Shown here piece by piece: positions 5,433 to 8,047 of a stretch of DNA of 8,047 nucleotides (positions are counted from its first letter, which is position 1; the number at the start of each line of letters is the position of its first letter). A program made the position numbers and the translations under genes. The stretch comes from Verrucomicrobiota bacterium (GTDB taxonomy: Bacteria; Verrucomicrobiota; Verrucomicrobiia; Limisphaerales; AV2): contig QHOP01000403.1 in assembly GCA_003219345.1 (NCBI GenBank), positions 1 through 8,047 on the forward strand. The letters run 5' to 3'. The notes under the pieces are model-generated. The model did not search any database. It was not told the DNA's origin and worked only from the letters and a program-made list of their open reading frames with translations.

Positions 5433-8047
5433 TCATTGCGGGGTGTAACGGACACGATAGTACCGCTGCACCTCGCCGGCGTTTACGTCGGCTGGCGAGA
5501 TAGTAACAACCGAACCGGCCAATGAAAGATTGGTATAGCTGGTCACCGTCTGCCATTTTGGAGCCGCCAGATTGGTGGCAGTCTCGACCTGATACACAAT
5601 GCCTGGCGCAGCCATCCAGGAGAGCCTCAGCGGCGATTGTCTTCCGCTTTGCACCGAGAGCGTGACGCCATTCCATTGACCGGCATCCAAAGGATAAGCA
5701 TCGTAGGCGTTCACCACTCCGTCTCCGTCGGTGTCGATCGTCGTGCTGAAGCGCAATGCCCGGTTCATCTTAACCGTCTGACCGTTGGCCAACAGGACAT
5801 CGACCGAACTGTTCGGGCCGGCGAAATCCTTCACCCAGCGCAAGCGGCCGTCGGGCTTCTGCGCATCCGCAAATTGTCCGTCCAGGGTATCAACCGGCAC
5901 GTTCGCGTCGGCAAAGTAAATGACGAGATTCGTATCGATCGACCAGGCAGATGGCAAGTCGTTTGTGAGAACGCCTCGGATGTCCAGGAAATCCACATAA
6001 AGGGCGTTGTTGGAGCCGGTCCCCGAAAAGCTCAACAGACTCCCATTCACCGCGTCCAGAATCAGATGGCCGATGACCACGTTGTTGTTGAAGCCGGCTA
6101 AATTCGTGCCCCGGTCTTCGCCGGCCCAGGTATGATGCGCTTCCCTGAACTGAGGCGCGGTCGTCCGCAGGGTGGTCCCAAACAAATCTCCCGAAACGGG
6201 TTTGCTCAACAAATTAAACCCATCTGACACGCGCCAGTCATTGCCCGCACCGCCACCGCTGTCGGCCAGCGAATTGGTGACGTCAAGAAACAAAGCGCCG
6301 GAAGCCTCGTTTGTGTGATTAAGAAACTTGAGATCACTCCCCTCAAAGCGGATGTCGCCGCCCGACACGAAAATGCCTCCGGCGAGTTTGCCGGAGCGGG
6401 TTTGTACAATGAGCGGGCCGCCTACGTTCAGCACGCCCCCCGCGTTATTCACGTACCTTCGCAACGCCGTGATCGAGCCGCTGTTTTCGAAATTGTCCGC
6501 GTTGATTAAATGCGTCACCCCGAGGATGGAGCCGCGATTGACCATGCTGACGTACGGCTGAGTCCGGTCGCTGCCAAAGAAGCCGGCATTGGTGATGTTG
6601 ATGGTGCCCAGGTTGGTCAGATAACTCAAACGCGGGAAGTTGGCTGCCTTCCAATCGTGAACCGTGTCCAGAATATTCATCGCGCCGGTCACGGTCAGGC
6701 GCTCGGCATCGACGGATAATGAATCGGTGATGTTTAATCTGTCTCCCACCGTCACATTGGTGCTGTGCGTGACGAATTCATGGACGGTGACCGGGAATCG
6801 GGTCTGCAGGCGGTTCCACACGATCCAGGCATGGAAGCTCAAAGTGATCACGTTGGTCACGATCACGGCATTGGTGTCAGGCGGGACGGGCGGAAGGACG
6901 GTCAATGAACCGGTAAAGTTCGACCAGGTGCCGCTCCACGATAAAACGTCGCCCGACATGCGGCGTGTGACGTCGTTGACGAGGTTCTGCACGACCAGGT
7001 TGCCGTTGGTGGCGCCCAGGGTGTAGCCGACGTGATCCACGTCCACCACCGCGTTGGAACTGCTCAAAAGATGGTTCGCTTTAATGGAGACAAAGCCCTC
7101 GCCCCGGATTCGCGTCCGCTCCATATTCAGAGTATCGGCATTGATTTCGATGCGCCCGGAGGCATTGGTGATCGGGCCACCGCTATTGGGCAGAGTCAGA
7201 CTCACATTCGTAGCGCGCCAGGAATAAGCCGAGGCCTCGAGACCTTGTACCACCCGATTGGAATAGGTGGCATTGTAAAACACATCCGGCGTGATGTCGA
7301 TGTTCGGGCGCCGGCCGATGAAGAATTCGCACGGCATGGTGCGACTGACCGCGTAATTGGTGGGCATCGCGGTGGGCGAAAGGACGCTCGCGCTCGAATT
7401 GAGGTTCGTGAGCAGGAAATGATTGGTCTCGGCCACATATTGGTCCATGAAATAAAGTTTGTTCGTCGTAAACCCTCCGGCGACGACGTCGGGTTCCAGC
7501 GCGCTGAACTCGATCACGGGCGCCGTGAATGGATTGGTCACGATCGTGCTGGGACCGAACCTGACATCAGCAAAAATGTTGGTGTCGTCGTTCACCACGA
7601 ACACCGCTTGAAAGATGATGTTGGTTGGCGTCGAAGCAGCGGTATAACCGAAAGTCTGCGGATTGAGCAAAAAGAACTGATTGTCAAAGACCGTAAAGTA
7701 CGGAGGACGGAGGCCGGTGATGTCGTGCGGCGGGGTCAGAGCCACAAAGCCGCCGCCAAACGGGAAGTAGATCGAGTCCACCGGCCAGTCGTTGGTTTTT
7801 CCTCCCCAGTACGCGTCGCTGATACCGATGTCAGGGATGTAGAAATAACCGCCCAGACGCCGGAACGTCGTGCCGCCGAAGAAACAAAAGATTTGCGAGA
7901 ACAAATTATCGTAAAAATTGATGACCGACTTGATTTTGATTCCGCCCCGAGACAGGTCCACATTTTGGCCTTCCAGCCTGATCAGCCCCTGATTGTCCGG
8001 CTGCAAAAGACCACGGTTGGCAATATTCGTGGCGGAGATCATCACGT
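5433..8047 (-). CDS. C-terminal part of a large secreted protein, beta-helix/adhesin-like, with a TSP3-like calcium motif; 5' end outside window
   Basis: The frame is open to the right edge. The first in-window initiator-like codon (GTG at 8045) lacks a signal peptide and begins mid-repeat, so the start lies outside; at least 870 residues are visible. Numbering from 8045, residues 1-40 look like beta-helical rungs (ATNIANRGLLQ, IRLEGQNVDLSRG). Residues 40-275 are an aromatic-rich region with no family I recognise. From about 295 to 690 rung-like segments recur (GRIEINADTLNMERTRIRG, LTNLGTINITNAGFFG, MVNRGSILGVTHLINADN), as in filamentous-haemagglutinin-like or autotransporter passenger stems. 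Residues 771-787 (DTDGDGVVNAYDAYPLD) match a thrombospondin type 3 / EF-hand-like calcium loop. Residues 795-870 form a C-terminal module (YQVETATNL, WQTVTSYTNL, RYYRVRY) like that of the downstream 1303-aa protein. There is no catalytic motif and no recognisable outer-membrane barrel. A surface or extracellular structural role is inferred. Confidence 0.85.
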   Translation of the reverse strand, partial: VMISATNIANRGLLQPDNQGLIRLEGQNVDLSRGGIKIKSVINFYDNLFSQIFCFFGGTTFRRLGGYFYIPDIGISDAYWGGKTNDWPVDSIYFPFGGGFVALTPPHDITGLRPPYFTVFDNQFFLLNPQTFGYTAASTPTNIIFQAVFVVNDDTNIFADVRFGPSTIVTNPFTAPVIEFSALEPDVVAGGFTTNKLYFMDQYVAETNHFLLTNLNSSASVLSPTAMPTNYAVSRTMPCEFFIGRRPNIDITPDVFYNATYSNRVVQGLEASAYSWRATNVSLTLPNSGGPITNASGRIEINADTLNMERTRIRGEGFVSIKANHLLSSSNAVVDVDHVGYTLGATNGNLVVQNLVNDVTRRMSGDVLSWSGTWSNFTGSLTVLPPVPPDTNAVIVTNVITLSFHAWIVWNRLQTRFPVTVHEFVTHSTNVTVGDRLNITDSLSVDAERLTVTGAMNILDTVHDWKAANFPRLSYLTNLGTINITNAGFFGSDRTQPYVSMVNRGSILGVTHLINADNFENSGSITALRRYVNNAGGVLNVGGPLIVQTRSGKLAGGIFVSGGDIRFEGSDLKFLNHTNEASGALFLDVTNSLADSGGGAGNDWRVSDGFNLLSKPVSGDLFGTTLRTTAPQFREAHHTWAGEDRGTNLAGFNNNVVIGHLILDAVNGSLLSFSGTGSNNALYVDFLDIRGVLTNDLPSAWSIDTNLVIYFADANVPVDTLDGQFADAQKPDGRLRWVKDFAGPNSSVDVLLANGQTVKMNRALRFSTTIDTDGDGVVNAYDAYPLDAGQWNGVTLSVQSGRQSPLRLSWMAAPGIVYQVETATNLAAPKWQTVTSYTNLSLAGSVVTISPADVNAGEVQRYYRVRYTPQ

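Noticed and set aside
5076..5525. Plus-strand frame of 149 codons spanning the gap between the two large genes
   Set aside because: It is antisense to the 5' end of one gene and the 3' end of the other, with no domain and no ribosome binding site. The gap is explained as an ordinary intergenic region.
5637..6101. Plus-strand frame of 154 codons
   Set aside because: It lies fully antisense to the right-hand protein, whose sense frame shows clear protein motifs.

Overview
The window suggests a Gram-negative bacterium of the Verrucomicrobiota, most likely of the Pedosphaerales/Limisphaerales type. This is inferred from protein style only: very long secreted proteins full of Thr-Asn pairs, NDNF...GEPxHAG...WWxW beta-sandwich repeats, and C-termini ending in a 'TNL..WQT...FYR' module. 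No rRNA, tRNA or core housekeeping gene is present to confirm it. By eye the DNA is moderately GC-rich and uniform throughout.

All convincing genes are on the minus strand, so the biological order runs right to left. (1) 8047-5433 is the C-terminal 870 residues of a large surface or secreted protein that looks beta-helical or adhesin-like. It ends in a calcium-binding thrombospondin-type-3-like motif and a C-terminal module; its 5' end lies outside the window. (2) After a 102-bp gap, 5330-1419 is a complete modular protein of 1303 aa. It has a probable signal peptide, a propeller-like N-terminal half, an Ig-like spacer, two PPC-like domains flanking an Ig-like domain, a divergent InlB-type repeat, a jelly-roll-like domain and the same kind of C-terminal module. 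(3) After a 448-bp non-coding gap rich in inverted repeats, 970-1 holds the start of a paralogue of gene 2 that lacks the propeller-like half. Its signal peptide lies in a different reading frame from its body, so it is frameshifted, partly deleted, or affected by a sequencing error. Its 3' end lies beyond the left edge.

No mobile element, CRISPR array, RNA gene or enzyme active site could be supported. The three genes look like a cluster of exported, extracellular modular proteins. Ligand and function are unknown. The points most worth a second look are the broken 5' end of the paralogue, the evenly phased inverted half-sites in the gap upstream of it, the uncharacterised N-terminal module of gene 2, and the shared C-terminal module.
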